Shown here piece after piece: positions 1 through 6,692 of a stretch of DNA of 15,210 nt. Origin of the DNA: Clostridiales bacterium (GTDB lineage: Bacteria; Bacillota; Clostridia; Oscillospirales; Oscillospiraceae); contig JAQXNP010000207.1 in assembly GCA_029098065.1 (NCBI GenBank), positions 1-15,210 on the forward strand, read 5' to 3'. A program made the translations under genes and the position numbers. How positions within the stretch are numbered: the stretch's first letter is position 1; the number at the start of each line of letters is the position of its first letter. The notes below the pieces were generated by a model, which saw only the letters and a list, made by a program, of their open reading frames with translations, did not search any database and had not been told where the DNA came from.

Positions 1-94
1 CCTTGTAGTCCGCAGCGCTGGCGCCCACGACCATCATGCCAGCCAGCATGGTGCCCGCGAGAGCGAGGCTGAGAACACGCTTGAGGTTGTTCAT
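1..94 (-). CDS. N-terminus of exported protein, probably S-layer-homology type (partial)
   Basis: Only the first 31 codons lie in the window; the gene runs off the left edge. The translation begins MNNLKRVLSLALAGTMLAG and continues to ASAADYK. It has a short basic n-region (K5, R6), a hydrophobic core of about 18 residues and an A-S-A-A cleavage region, so it is a Sec signal peptide. A strong ribosome binding site (AGGAGGA at 101-107) sits 6 nt before the ATG. Signal peptides of this style followed by a D-Y-K/T start are common on SLH-domain cell-surface proteins of Oscillospiraceae, but no SLH domain is visible here, so that assignment is inference. It is separated from the next gene upstream by two terminators and is therefore its own transcription unit. 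I found no clear -35/-10 pair between 95 and 246. Confidence 0.75.
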   Translation of the reverse strand, partial: MNNLKRVLSLALAGTMLAGMMVVGASAADYK

Positions 95-240
95 GGATAT
101 TCCTCCTTTTTGTTTTTGACGCGGAAAAGTCTACCAGCCATTTTTACGCAAAACCGGAAAACATTGGGGCTCAATGGATCACGGATTTGTGAGGGCCGTA
201 TGACTCCCCTGAAGGGGCGATAAAAGTTTTGAAAAGAGCA

Positions 241-271
241 GAAAAAGGCCGTGAAGCGGAGCTTCACGGCC
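241..271 (-). terminator. Second intrinsic terminator downstream of the mutase operon
   Basis: A perfect 11-bp stem (247-257 with 261-271) closes a 3-nt loop. On the minus strand it is followed by TTTTTC. It lies about 40 nt beyond a first terminator and about 150 nt before the start of the exported-protein gene. It probably backs up the first terminator and insulates the downstream gene. No T-run follows it on the plus strand. Confidence 0.75.
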
Positions 272-310
272 GGAAAAGTGACTTTGGTTGACTTTTGGTA
301 GACATGGGGA

Positions 311-341
311 TAAAAAACGGGCCGCCCGGAGAGGCGGCCCG
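311..341 (-). terminator. Intrinsic terminator of the walJ-rlmH-mutase operon
   Basis: A 9-bp GC-only stem (318-326 with 333-341) has a 6-nt loop and is followed on the minus strand by TTTTTTA. It begins 11 nt after the mutase stop codon. This is the standard Rho-independent layout. Confidence 0.88.
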
Positions 342-352
342 CGGGGGAACAG

Positions 353-2071
353 TTACTGTTTCAGAGTGTCTGCCCAGGCCGCATAGGCGGCGACCTTTGC
401 CGGACAGTTATCGCCCTGAGCCAGGATATAAACCTTGACTTTGGGCTCGGTACCCGAGGGACGGACCACCAGGTCGGTGCCGTCCGCCAGCTTGTATTTG
501 AGGACGTTGGAGCCTTTCAGCTCCATCCCGGTCCGGGCTCCAGAGGTCAGATCTTCCTCAATGCCGGTGGAATAGTCCTTCCGGGTGAGGACTTTGACTC
601 CGGCGATTTCCGTGAGAGGATTGGCCCGGAGACCGGCCATCAGTTTGGCCATCTTGGCCAGACCGTCCACTCCCGGCATGACCAGATTCAGCGTCTTTTC
701 CTCGTAAGTGCCGTACTTGGCGTAGAGCTCCTGGATGGCGTCATAGAGGGTCATGCCCCGGTCGTAATACCAGGCGGCCATCTCGGTGGCCACCATGGAA
801 GCGGTGACGGCGTCCTTGTCCCGGACGTAGTCGCCCATCATGTAGCCGTAGCTCTCCTCAAAGGAGAAGATCACTTTGCCCTCGCCGGTGGACTCCAGAG
901 CGTTTTTCTTCTCCGCCATGAATTTGAAGCCGGTGAAGGTGTCAAACATCTGGACTCCGTTGACCTCGCAGACCTTCCGGGCCATCTCGGTGGAGACGAT
1001 GGTCTTGAGGGCGGCGGCGTTGGCGGGCAGTGTGCCCATGCGCTTCTTGGCGCCGATGACGTAGTCCAGCAGAAGCACGCCGGTCTGGTTGCCGGTGAGG
1101 GGGATGAAGTCCCCCTTGGGCCCCCGGACCATCAGGCCGATGCGGTCGGCGTCGGGATCGGAACCAAGGATGAAGTCGGCTCCCTCCTGATTGGCCAGAT
1201 CCACCGCCAAGTAGAAGCCCTCCGGATTCTCCGGGTTGGGAGAGACCACCGTGGGGAAATTGCCGTCCAGCACCATCTGCTCGGGAACACAGATGACGTG
1301 CTTCACCCCCAGACGGCGGAGGGCCTCCGGAATCAGCTTGTAGCCGGTGCCGTGGAAGGGGGTGTAAACCATTTTGAAGCGGTCGGCCACCTTGGCTACC
1401 ACCGCTTTGTCAGTGGCCTGCCCCATCACGTTGTCCAGGAATTTTTCGTCCGTCTCCGCTCCCATGACGGTGACGAGACCCTGTTTCACCGCCTCGTCAT
1501 AGTCCATGCGCCTGATGCCGGTGAAGATGTCGATCTCCCCCATCTTTTTGGCGATGGCGTCGGCGTGGTGAGGAGGAAGCTGGGCGCCGTCGGCCCAGTA
1601 GACCTTGTAGCCGTTGTACTCTTTGGGGTTGTGGCTGGCGGTGACGTTGACGCCGGCGATGCAGCCATATTCCCGGATGGCGAAGGACAGCTCGGGGGTG
1701 GGACGCAGAGACTCCATCACCCGGCTGGGGATGCCGTTGCCCGCCATGACAGCGCAGACTTCATGGGCAAACTCCTCCGAGTGGTTGCGGCAGTCAAAGC
1801 AGACCGCCACGCCCTTCTTCACAGACTCGGGGCCCTCCGCCAGAATGACCTCGGCGAAAGCCTGGGTGGCGTGGCGGATGACGTGGATATTCATGTTGTG
1901 GAGCCCGACACACATGGTGCCCCGGAGGCCGGCGGTGCCGAATTCCAAGGGGGCGAAAAACCGGGATTCGATCTCCTTCTCGTCGCCGGAGATGGCTTCC
2001 AGCTCGGCCTTTTCCTCCGCACTGAGGGCGGGGCTGTTGAGCCATTTCTGATAAGTATCCTGATACGTCAC
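353..2071 (-). CDS. Phosphoglucomutase / phosphomannomutase (alpha-D-phosphohexomutase)
   Basis: This cytoplasmic enzyme interconverts hexose 1- and 6-phosphates through a phosphoserine intermediate and supplies sugar phosphates for nucleotide-sugar and polysaccharide synthesis. The 572-aa length is close to Bacillus PgcA, and all four signature loops are present. The catalytic serine loop is TASHNP (144-149, Ser146), the metal-binding loop DPDADR (305-310), the sugar-binding loop SFEESYGY (403-410) and the phosphate-binding loop RPSGTEPK (537-544). The start is GTG at 2071, 7 nt after GGAGGA (2078-2083); no in-frame ATG fits that ribosome binding site. It lies 119 nt downstream of rlmH with no terminator between, so it is probably the last gene of that operon. 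Whether glucose or mannose phosphate is the main substrate cannot be read from sequence. Confidence 0.95.
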   Translation of the reverse strand: MTYQDTYQKWLNSPALSAEEKAELEAISGDEKEIESRFFAPLEFGTAGLRGTMCVGLHNMNIHVIRHATQAFAEVILAEGPESVKKGVAVCFDCRNHSEEFAHEVCAVMAGNGIPSRVMESLRPTPELSFAIREYGCIAGVNVTASHNPKEYNGYKVYWADGAQLPPHHADAIAKKMGEIDIFTGIRRMDYDEAVKQGLVTVMGAETDEKFLDNVMGQATDKAVVAKVADRFKMVYTPFHGTGYKLIPEALRRLGVKHVICVPEQMVLDGNFPTVVSPNPENPEGFYLAVDLANQEGADFILGSDPDADRIGLMVRGPKGDFIPLTGNQTGVLLLDYVIGAKKRMGTLPANAAALKTIVSTEMARKVCEVNGVQMFDTFTGFKFMAEKKNALESTGEGKVIFSFEESYGYMMGDYVRDKDAVTASMVATEMAAWYYDRGMTLYDAIQELYAKYGTYEEKTLNLVMPGVDGLAKMAKLMAGLRANPLTEIAGVKVLTRKDYSTGIEEDLTSGARTGMELKGSNVLKYKLADGTDLVVRPSGTEPKVKVYILAQGDNCPAKVAAYAAWADTLKQ

Positions 2072-2153
2072 GATAACTCCTCCTTTTCGTTTTCCTCAGC
2101 GGACTTTGCCGCGGTATCCAGCAGTGGTCGGTCAGAGGGCGGACACCGGCCCG

Positions 2154-2170
2154 GCGGGGAAGCTCCCCGC
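2154..2170 (-). other. Hairpin between rlmH and the mutase gene
   Basis: A 7-bp stem GCGGGGA/TCCCCGC with a 3-nt loop lies in the 119-nt gap between rlmH and the mutase. No T-run follows on either strand, so it is not an intrinsic terminator. It could act as an mRNA stability or processing element, or have no role. I saw no promoter in this gap. Confidence 0.35.
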
Positions 2171-2190
2171 AGCCTCCGGAAAGACGCCCC

Positions 2191-2673
2191 CTATTTGTGG
2201 TAATGAGAGCCCTCGTTGATCTTGAAGGCCCGGTAAAGCTGCTCCAGCAGCATAACCCGGGCCAGATGATGCGGGAAGGTCATGGGGGACATGGACAGCC
2301 GGACCCATGCCTCCGATTTTAGGCTTTCGTCCAGGCCGTAGGAGCCCCCGATCAAAAACACCAGCTGTCTGGCGGAACTGTTCTGCCAGGTCCGGATGAG
2401 TCCGGCCAGTTCCTCGCTGGACCGCATCCGCCCCTCCACACACAGGGCGACTACGCTGGCGCCCTGGGGCAGTTTGGCCCGGACAGCGGCGGCCTCTTTG
2501 CTCAGAGCGGCATGGATCTGAGCCTGAGAGGGATCCTGGGGCAGCCGTTCTTCGGGCAGCTCGGTGATCTGAAGTTTGCAGTAGGGACCCAATCTCTTAG
2601 TATACTCGGCCGCCGCGTCGAAATAGAACTTTTCTTTTAATTTTCCCACGCAGATGAGCTGAATATTCGTCAT
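2191..2673 (-). CDS. rlmH: 23S rRNA (pseudouridine-1915-N3)-methyltransferase RlmH
   Basis: RlmH is a SPOUT-class methyltransferase that uses S-adenosylmethionine to methylate pseudouridine 1915 in helix 69 of 23S rRNA on assembled 70S ribosomes. The 160-aa length is normal for the family. The N-terminus (IQLICVGKLKEKF) is typical. The knot region that binds the methyl donor is present: FLIGGSYGLDE at 106-116, followed by a conserved C-terminal block with LSMSPMTFPHHLARVMLLEQ at 126-145 and the ending GSHYHK. It starts with ATG only 3 nt after the walJ stop, so the two are co-transcribed and probably translationally coupled. The walJ-rlmH order is a common Bacillota neighbourhood. Confidence 0.97.
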   Translation of the reverse strand: MTNIQLICVGKLKEKFYFDAAAEYTKRLGPYCKLQITELPEERLPQDPSQAQIHAALSKEAAAVRAKLPQGASVVALCVEGRMRSSEELAGLIRTWQNSSARQLVFLIGGSYGLDESLKSEAWVRLSMSPMTFPHHLARVMLLEQLYRAFKINEGSHYHK

Positions 2674-2676
2674 AAC

Positions 2677-3462
2677 TCAAACCTCATATCCGGGGGAGAG
2701 TTCCCCGCGGGGAGCAGTTGCCAGAAGGATGTCCCGATCCGGGTCGATCCCGGCCCGGTGGAGAAAATCTCCCACCACCTGCCGGGCCAGCGCAGGGGTA
2801 TTGTTTTCCGCAGACAGATGAGCCAGAATGATGGTTTTGGTTCCCTTTTCCACGCACTGGAGAGCCAGAGCGGCCCCGGCCTCGTTGGACAGGTGGCCCC
2901 GGTCGCTCAGAATGCGGACCTTCAGGGGATATGGATAGGGGCCGGACCGGAGCTTGTCTACGTCGTGATTTGCCTCACAGACAACCAGATCCGCCCCGAT
3001 CACGCCATCCAGAACATCATCGGAGACATAGCCCAGATCGGTGACTACGGCGGCCTTCCGGCCGCCGCAGATGAAGGTGAACCCCATGGGCTGGGCGGCG
3101 TCGTGGGAGGTGGGAAAGGTTTCCGCCGTGAAGGGGCCCAGGTCAAAACAGGCGCCGGGGGACACGGGGCGGAGGTCATCCTCTATGGCCGGGATACGGC
3201 AGGCCAGCTGACGGGCGGTGCCGGGGGCGGTATAGACAGGCAGATGAAATTTTTTGGTCAGTGTGGCCAGACCGGAGATGTGATCGGTGTGCTCATGGGT
3301 GATGAGAATGCCGCTGAGTGCCTCGGGGGACAGTCCGAGGCCGGCCAGAGCGGCAGTGATACGGCGGCAGGAGATACCTGCGTCCACCAGCAGATGGGAG
3401 CCGCCGGCGCTGACCAGAAGGCAGTTCCCGGAGGAGCCGCTGGCAATGGTGCGGATTTCCAA
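2677..3462 (-). CDS. walJ: WalJ/YycJ-type metallo-beta-lactamase-fold hydrolase
   Basis: The 261-aa protein has the metallo-beta-lactamase signature THEHTDH at 55-61, with metal ligands H56, H58, D60 and H61. Further likely ligands are H120, D142 and H215. The N-terminal IASGSSGNCLLV and the later LSDRGHLSN segment are typical of the YycJ/WalJ (VicX) branch. In Bacillus and Streptococcus this protein is linked to the WalRK cell-wall two-component locus and has been implicated in nuclease activity and coordination of division; the exact substrate is uncertain. No walRK genes lie next to it here. The start is TTG at 3462, 7 nt after AAGGAG (3470-3475). It is the first gene of the walJ-rlmH-mutase operon and begins about 60 nt after the murA terminator. 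No convincing promoter pair was found in that short gap. Confidence 0.9.
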   Translation of the reverse strand: MEIRTIASGSSGNCLLVSAGGSHLLVDAGISCRRITAALAGLGLSPEALSGILITHEHTDHISGLATLTKKFHLPVYTAPGTARQLACRIPAIEDDLRPVSPGACFDLGPFTAETFPTSHDAAQPMGFTFICGGRKAAVVTDLGYVSDDVLDGVIGADLVVCEANHDVDKLRSGPYPYPLKVRILSDRGHLSNEAGAALALQCVEKGTKTIILAHLSAENNTPALARQVVGDFLHRAGIDPDRDILLATAPRGELSPGYEV

Positions 3463-3522
3463 AGGATCGCTCCTTGCTTATGTAGGATGGGGGGCGGTTC
3501 GGCCCGAAAGGTCAGATCCCGT

Positions 3523-3556
3523 AAAAAAAGGAGCGGCGGCGTCTCGCCGCCGCTCC
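3523..3556 (-). terminator. Strong intrinsic terminator of murA
   Basis: A perfect 12-bp GC-rich stem (3530-3541 with 3545-3556) closes a 3-nt loop and is followed on the minus strand by seven T residues (3523-3529). It starts 24 nt after the murA stop. It separates murA from the walJ operon. Confidence 0.93.
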
Positions 3557-3580
3557 CGGGCCTGGTGTTGTGTAATGAAA

Positions 3581-4873
3581 TCATCCGACCTGGACGGATT
3601 TTGCCTCATCGGGAGTAACGACCACCCGGATGTCCGCCCCAATGCCGGAGAGCTTGCGGACGATATCTTCGTAGCCGCGCTCAATGTGCTGGATCTGGCC
3701 GATTTCCGTGGTGCCCTGGGCGGCCAGGCCCGCGATGACCATGGCGGCGCCCGCCCGGAGGTCACAGGCCTCCACAGCCGCTCCGGTGAGCTGGCGGACG
3801 CCCTCGATGACCGCGATCTTGCCGTCTACCTGGATCTGGGCGCCCATGCGGCGGAACTCATCCACGTAACGGTAACGGTTGTCCCAGACCCCTTCCGTGA
3901 GCACGCTGGTGCCCTGGGCAAGACAAAGGCAGGCGGCCACCTGGGGCTGCATATCGGTGGGAAAGCCTGGATAGGGCATCGTTTTGATATTGGTCCGCTG
4001 GAGAGGACCCGTCCGGCGGATACGGACGGCGTCGTCCAGTTCCTCCACCTCGGCCCCCATCTCAATGAGCTTGGCGGTGATGCACTCCAGATGCTTGGGG
4101 ATAACATTTTTTACTAAAATCTCCCCGCCGGTGGCGGTGACGGCGGCCATATAGGTGCCCGCCTCGATCTGATCGGGAATGATGGAATAAGAACCCCCGG
4201 AGAGGTGGGAGACACCCCGGATCTTGATGACATCGGTGCCGGCTCCCATGATGGAGGCCCCCATGGAGTTGAGGAAATTGGCCAGATCCACAATGTGGGG
4301 CTCTTTGGCGGCGTTTTCAATGACGGTAGTACCCTCCGCCAGTACAGCCGCCAGCATAATGTTCATGGTGGCGCCCACGGAGACCATGTCCATATAGATG
4401 GTGGTTCCTGTAAGGCGGCCGCTTTTGGCGACAGCGCGGACAATGCCGCCCTTCACATCCACCTCGGCTCCCATGGCGGCAAAGCCCTTGATATGCTGGT
4501 CAATGGGGCGCCCGCCGAAATCACAGCCGCCCGGAGGGGGAACTTCCGCCAGACCGAACCGGCCCAGAAGAGCCCCGATCAGGTAATAGGACGCCCGGAT
4601 CTTTCTGGCCAGAGTGTCAGGGACCCTGGCATTTCGGATGTGGGAGCAGTCGATGTCCACTGTGGTGCGGTTCACAGTCTTTACATCGGCCCCCAGTTCC
4701 TGGAGAATGCGCAGAATCAGCGTCACATCGCTGATCTGGGGGATATTTTCAATACGGCAGGTGCCGTTGACCAGAATGGCGGCGGGGAGAATGGCCACCG
4801 CCGCGTTTTTCGCGCCGGAAATGTCCACAGCGCCATAGAGCGGCTTCCCGCCCTGGATCACGTATTTTGTCAA
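3581..4873 (-). CDS. murA: UDP-N-acetylglucosamine 1-carboxyvinyltransferase MurA
   Basis: MurA transfers enolpyruvate from phosphoenolpyruvate to UDP-N-acetylglucosamine, the first committed step of peptidoglycan synthesis, in the cytoplasm. The 430-aa length is normal. The N-terminal GAVDISGAKNAAVAILPA holds the conserved K22-N23 pair. The active-site loop PPGGCDFGGRP carries Cys117, the residue alkylated by fosfomycin, so this copy is expected to be fosfomycin-sensitive at that position. The start is TTG at 4873, preceded by a modest GAGGG site 7 nt away; the family N-terminus aligns with this start and no in-frame ATG is seen upstream. It has its own promoter and terminator. Bacillota often carry two MurA paralogues (MurAA and MurAB); which one this is cannot be told from this window. 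Confidence 0.97.
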   Translation of the reverse strand: MTKYVIQGGKPLYGAVDISGAKNAAVAILPAAILVNGTCRIENIPQISDVTLILRILQELGADVKTVNRTTVDIDCSHIRNARVPDTLARKIRASYYLIGALLGRFGLAEVPPPGGCDFGGRPIDQHIKGFAAMGAEVDVKGGIVRAVAKSGRLTGTTIYMDMVSVGATMNIMLAAVLAEGTTVIENAAKEPHIVDLANFLNSMGASIMGAGTDVIKIRGVSHLSGGSYSIIPDQIEAGTYMAAVTATGGEILVKNVIPKHLECITAKLIEMGAEVEELDDAVRIRRTGPLQRTNIKTMPYPGFPTDMQPQVAACLCLAQGTSVLTEGVWDNRYRYVDEFRRMGAQIQVDGKIAVIEGVRQLTGAAVEACDLRAGAAMVIAGLAAQGTTEIGQIQHIERGYEDIVRKLSGIGADIRVVVTPDEAKSVQVG

Positions 4874-4895
4874 ATCGAAACCCTCGATCCTTCTT

Positions 4896-4916
4896 CCGCG
4901 GCATGCACTGCCGCGG
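4896..4916 (-). promoter_or_regulatory. murA: Hairpin in the murA 5' leader
   Basis: An 8-bp inverted repeat CCGCGGCA/TGCCGCGG with a 5-nt loop lies 22 nt upstream of the murA start, just before the GAGGG ribosome binding site. It falls inside the leader expected from the promoter at 4997-5026. It could tune translation initiation or mRNA stability, or bind a protein as a dyad. There is no T-run, so it is not a terminator. The function is unknown. Confidence 0.5.
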
Positions 4917-4996
4917 CTATTGTCAAGCCGGAGAGAAACCGCCGGCCGTCTTTAGTCTGTCCAATTCCCGGTGAATACACACAGAGATATATCATC

Positions 4997-5026
4997 ATTA
5001 TAGCATCAGACCATTTTAATTGTAAA
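4997..5026 (-). promoter_or_regulatory. murA: Sigma-A-type promoter for murA
   Basis: On the minus strand a TTTACA -35 (5021-5026) is followed by an 18-nt spacer and a consensus TATAAT -10 (4997-5002). The -10 is preceded by TGC, so it is an extended -10. The predicted start of transcription is near 4990, giving a leader of roughly 115 nt before the murA TTG codon. It lies in an AT-rich patch that stands out from the GC-rich surroundings. Confidence 0.85.
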
Positions 5027-5086
5027 GACGATTTTCCAAAGTTTCCGCCAGAACAGGAAAGTTTATGTCAAGCGGTTTTGTCCCTG

Positions 5087-6100
5087 TCACAGGAGAATCA
5101 CGCCGGCGGAGGCGCAGGCGTCCAGCGTATCCTGATCCCAGATGCCGGCCTGCACTTCGCCGATGTGAGCCTTGCCCAGCAGGTACATACACAGCCGGGA
5201 CTGGCCGATCCCGCCGCCGATGGTCAGAGGCAGCTTTCCGGCCAGGAGAAGCTTGTGGAAGGGCAGATTCCGGCGCTCGTCATGGCCGGAAATGGTGAGC
5301 TGACGGTCCAGAGCCGCCGGGTCTACCCGGATGCCCATGGAGGAGAGCTCAAAGGCGTCGGACAGGACGCTGTTCCACACCAGCAGGTCGCCGTTGAGGG
5401 TCCAGTCATCGTAGTCCGGGGCCCGACCGTCGTGGGGTTCACCCGATTTCAGCGCCCCGCCGATGCCCATGAGAAAGGTCAGGGGATGGTCTTTCAGCCA
5501 GGCCCGCTCCCGTTCCTTGGGCGTCAGATTGGGCCAGCGGTCTTCCAGCTCCTGGGCGGTGACGAAGCTCACTTCATCCGCCAGACGGGGCAGTTTGTGA
5601 AGGACGGGAAAGGCGGAGCGCAGGGTGTCCTGGGTCTCCCGGACAGCCTGGGCGATGGACTCCACCGTCCGGCGGAGAAAGGCCTCGTTCCGGTCCCGGG
5701 GAGCGATGACCTTCTCCCAGTCCCACTGGTCCACATAAACGGAATGGAGGTTGTCCAGTTCCTCATCCCGGCGGATGGCGTTCATGTCGGTGTAGAGGCC
5801 CTCGCCCACCGAGAAATGATAGCGATAGAGCGCCATGCGCTTCCATTTGGCCAGGGAGTGGACTACCTGGGCCTCTTTTCCGGCACAGGGGACATCGAAA
5901 GAGACGGGCCGCTCCACGCCGTTGAGATCGTCATTGAGGCCGGTAGAGGCTTCCACAAACAGAGGGGCGGAGACCCGGCGGAGATTCAGCGCCCCCGCCA
6001 GCGTATCTTCAAACAGGCGTTTTAAAAGACCGATGGCCTTCTGCGTGTCATAGAGATTCAGTGAGGGGGCATAGCCCTCCGGAATAACGGTTTTCAGCAT
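5087..6100 (-). CDS. asnA: Aspartate--ammonia ligase (asparagine synthetase A)
   Basis: AsnA makes asparagine from aspartate, ammonia and ATP through an aspartyl-adenylate and has a class II aminoacyl-tRNA-synthetase-like fold. The 337-aa length is typical. Diagnostic segments are VSAPLFVEASTGLNDDLNG (43-61), VVHSLAKWKRMALYRYHF (79-96), GEGLYTDMNAIRRDE (99-113) and the C-terminal GGGIGQSRLCMYLLGKAHIG (295-314). It starts with ATG 9 nt after AAAGGAG and has its own near-consensus promoter. No convincing terminator follows the stop, so some read-through into murA is possible. It is the last host gene before the phage module and looks intact. Confidence 0.97.
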   Translation of the reverse strand: MLKTVIPEGYAPSLNLYDTQKAIGLLKRLFEDTLAGALNLRRVSAPLFVEASTGLNDDLNGVERPVSFDVPCAGKEAQVVHSLAKWKRMALYRYHFSVGEGLYTDMNAIRRDEELDNLHSVYVDQWDWEKVIAPRDRNEAFLRRTVESIAQAVRETQDTLRSAFPVLHKLPRLADEVSFVTAQELEDRWPNLTPKERERAWLKDHPLTFLMGIGGALKSGEPHDGRAPDYDDWTLNGDLLVWNSVLSDAFELSSMGIRVDPAALDRQLTISGHDERRNLPFHKLLLAGKLPLTIGGGIGQSRLCMYLLGKAHIGEVQAGIWDQDTLDACASAGVILL

Positions 6101-6132
6101 GACGTTCGACTCCTTTGTCGTTTGGTGACACC

Positions 6133-6161
6133 ATTATAAGGGTCGGGGAAGAAAAAGGCAA
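6133..6161 (-). promoter_or_regulatory. asnA: Sigma-A-type promoter for asnA
   Basis: On the minus strand TTGCCT (6156-6161), a 17-nt spacer and a perfect TATAAT (6133-6138) precede asnA. The expected leader is only about 25 nt, ending in AAAGGAG. A short GGTGTCACC dyad (6124-6132) lies at the likely transcription start and could be an operator, but this is weak. Confidence 0.85.
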
Positions 6162-6405
6162 GAGGTCCTTCCGGCGGGAGGAGAGGGAAAATATGGAAGG
6201 AAAAGGGTTCCCGCTTTGCGCGGAGCTGCATCTTCCGCCGTTGGAGGCGGCAGGGAATGAAATGGCACCCTTTCCCAAGCGGGGCGGAGCGTGGGAAAGG
6301 GCGGCGGGCTTTTGGACGATATGGGGCCGGAAAAGAAAAAATCTCATGATTGTACGCAAACGGGAAACTTTTCCGGGAGACCCGGAGGGGGTGAGGAGGG
6401 GTGCG
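6162..6405. other. Host-phage junction region with a 10-bp hairpin and no recognised gene
   Basis: This stretch separates the divergent asnA promoter from the first phage gene. It contains a perfect 10-bp inverted repeat CCCTTTCCCA/TGGGAAAGGG (6268-6277 with 6292-6301) around a 14-nt loop, and an A-rich tract near 6329-6341. I found no tRNA, no integrase, no obvious attachment-site duplication and no credible sigma-A promoter reading right. The small-terminase reading frame stays open through this region, with possible starts at 6115 and 6193, but the translated residues look unlike protein from a conserved family. The left boundary of the phage element should lie here. Confidence 0.5.
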
Positions 6406-6690
6406 ATGAAAAGGCGGAATGTTCTGCTGCGTGAGATCCGCAGGCTGGCGGAGTGCCCGGCCAACGATGCGGTCCGGCTGGCCTTCCTGTCCTCGGATGG
6501 GCTGGAGGAATTGGAAAAGCTGGACCTGTCCGCGGTCACGGAATTCAAGCGGGGAAAGGATGGGGCGGTGGAGCTGAAGTTCATCGACCGGCTCTCGGCC
6601 CTCAAGTGGCTGATGGAGCAGACCGGGGAGGACCCCCGGGCGGAACGGCTCTACCGGGCTCTGGAACAGACGGCGGGAGAGGAGAAATAA
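6406..6690 (+). CDS. Terminase small-subunit-like protein
   Basis: The 94-aa product begins MKRRNVLLREIRRLAECPAND and contains VELKFIDRLSALKWLMEQ. That block resembles the C-terminal 'E-I/V-K-x-x-D-R/K-L-x-A-L-x-x-L' segment of phage terminase small subunits, which recognise the packaging site and recruit the large subunit. I chose the ATG at 6406 because it follows GAGGAGGGG at a good distance. The frame is open further upstream, with other possible starts at 6193 (165 aa) and 6115 (191 aa). The usual N-terminal helix-turn-helix is not evident in the 94-aa form. Position immediately before the large terminase, only 2 nt away, supports the role. The assignment rests on position and a short motif, so it is moderate. 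Confidence 0.6.
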   Translation: MKRRNVLLREIRRLAECPANDAVRLAFLSSDGLEELEKLDLSAVTEFKRGKDGAVELKFIDRLSALKWLMEQTGEDPRAERLYRALEQTAGEEK

Positions 6691-6692
6691 AT

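Noticed and set aside
206..217. CCCCTGAAGGGG hairpin left of the mutase terminators, considered as a third terminator
   Set aside because: The stem is only 4-5 bp with no T-run on either strand.
122..303. Short repeats GGAAAAGT (122-129 and 272-279) and GTCTACC/GGTAGAC as a possible regulatory or attachment pair
   Set aside because: Each copy is 7-8 bp, in AT-biased sequence between terminators, and is within chance expectation.
4921..4926. Second TTGACA on the minus strand in the murA leader
   Set aside because: It is followed by GC-rich hairpin sequence with no -10.
5066..5071. Consensus TTGACA on the minus strand just after asnA, a possible second murA promoter
   Set aside because: No acceptable -10 sequence lies 15-19 nt downstream. 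The TTTACA/TATAAT pair at 4997-5026 is far better.
4205..6025. Long plus-strand open frame (606 codons) across murA and asnA
   Set aside because: It is antisense to two clearly conserved genes, rich in His, Gly and Gln as expected for a shadow in GC-rich DNA, and has no ribosome binding site or family motif.
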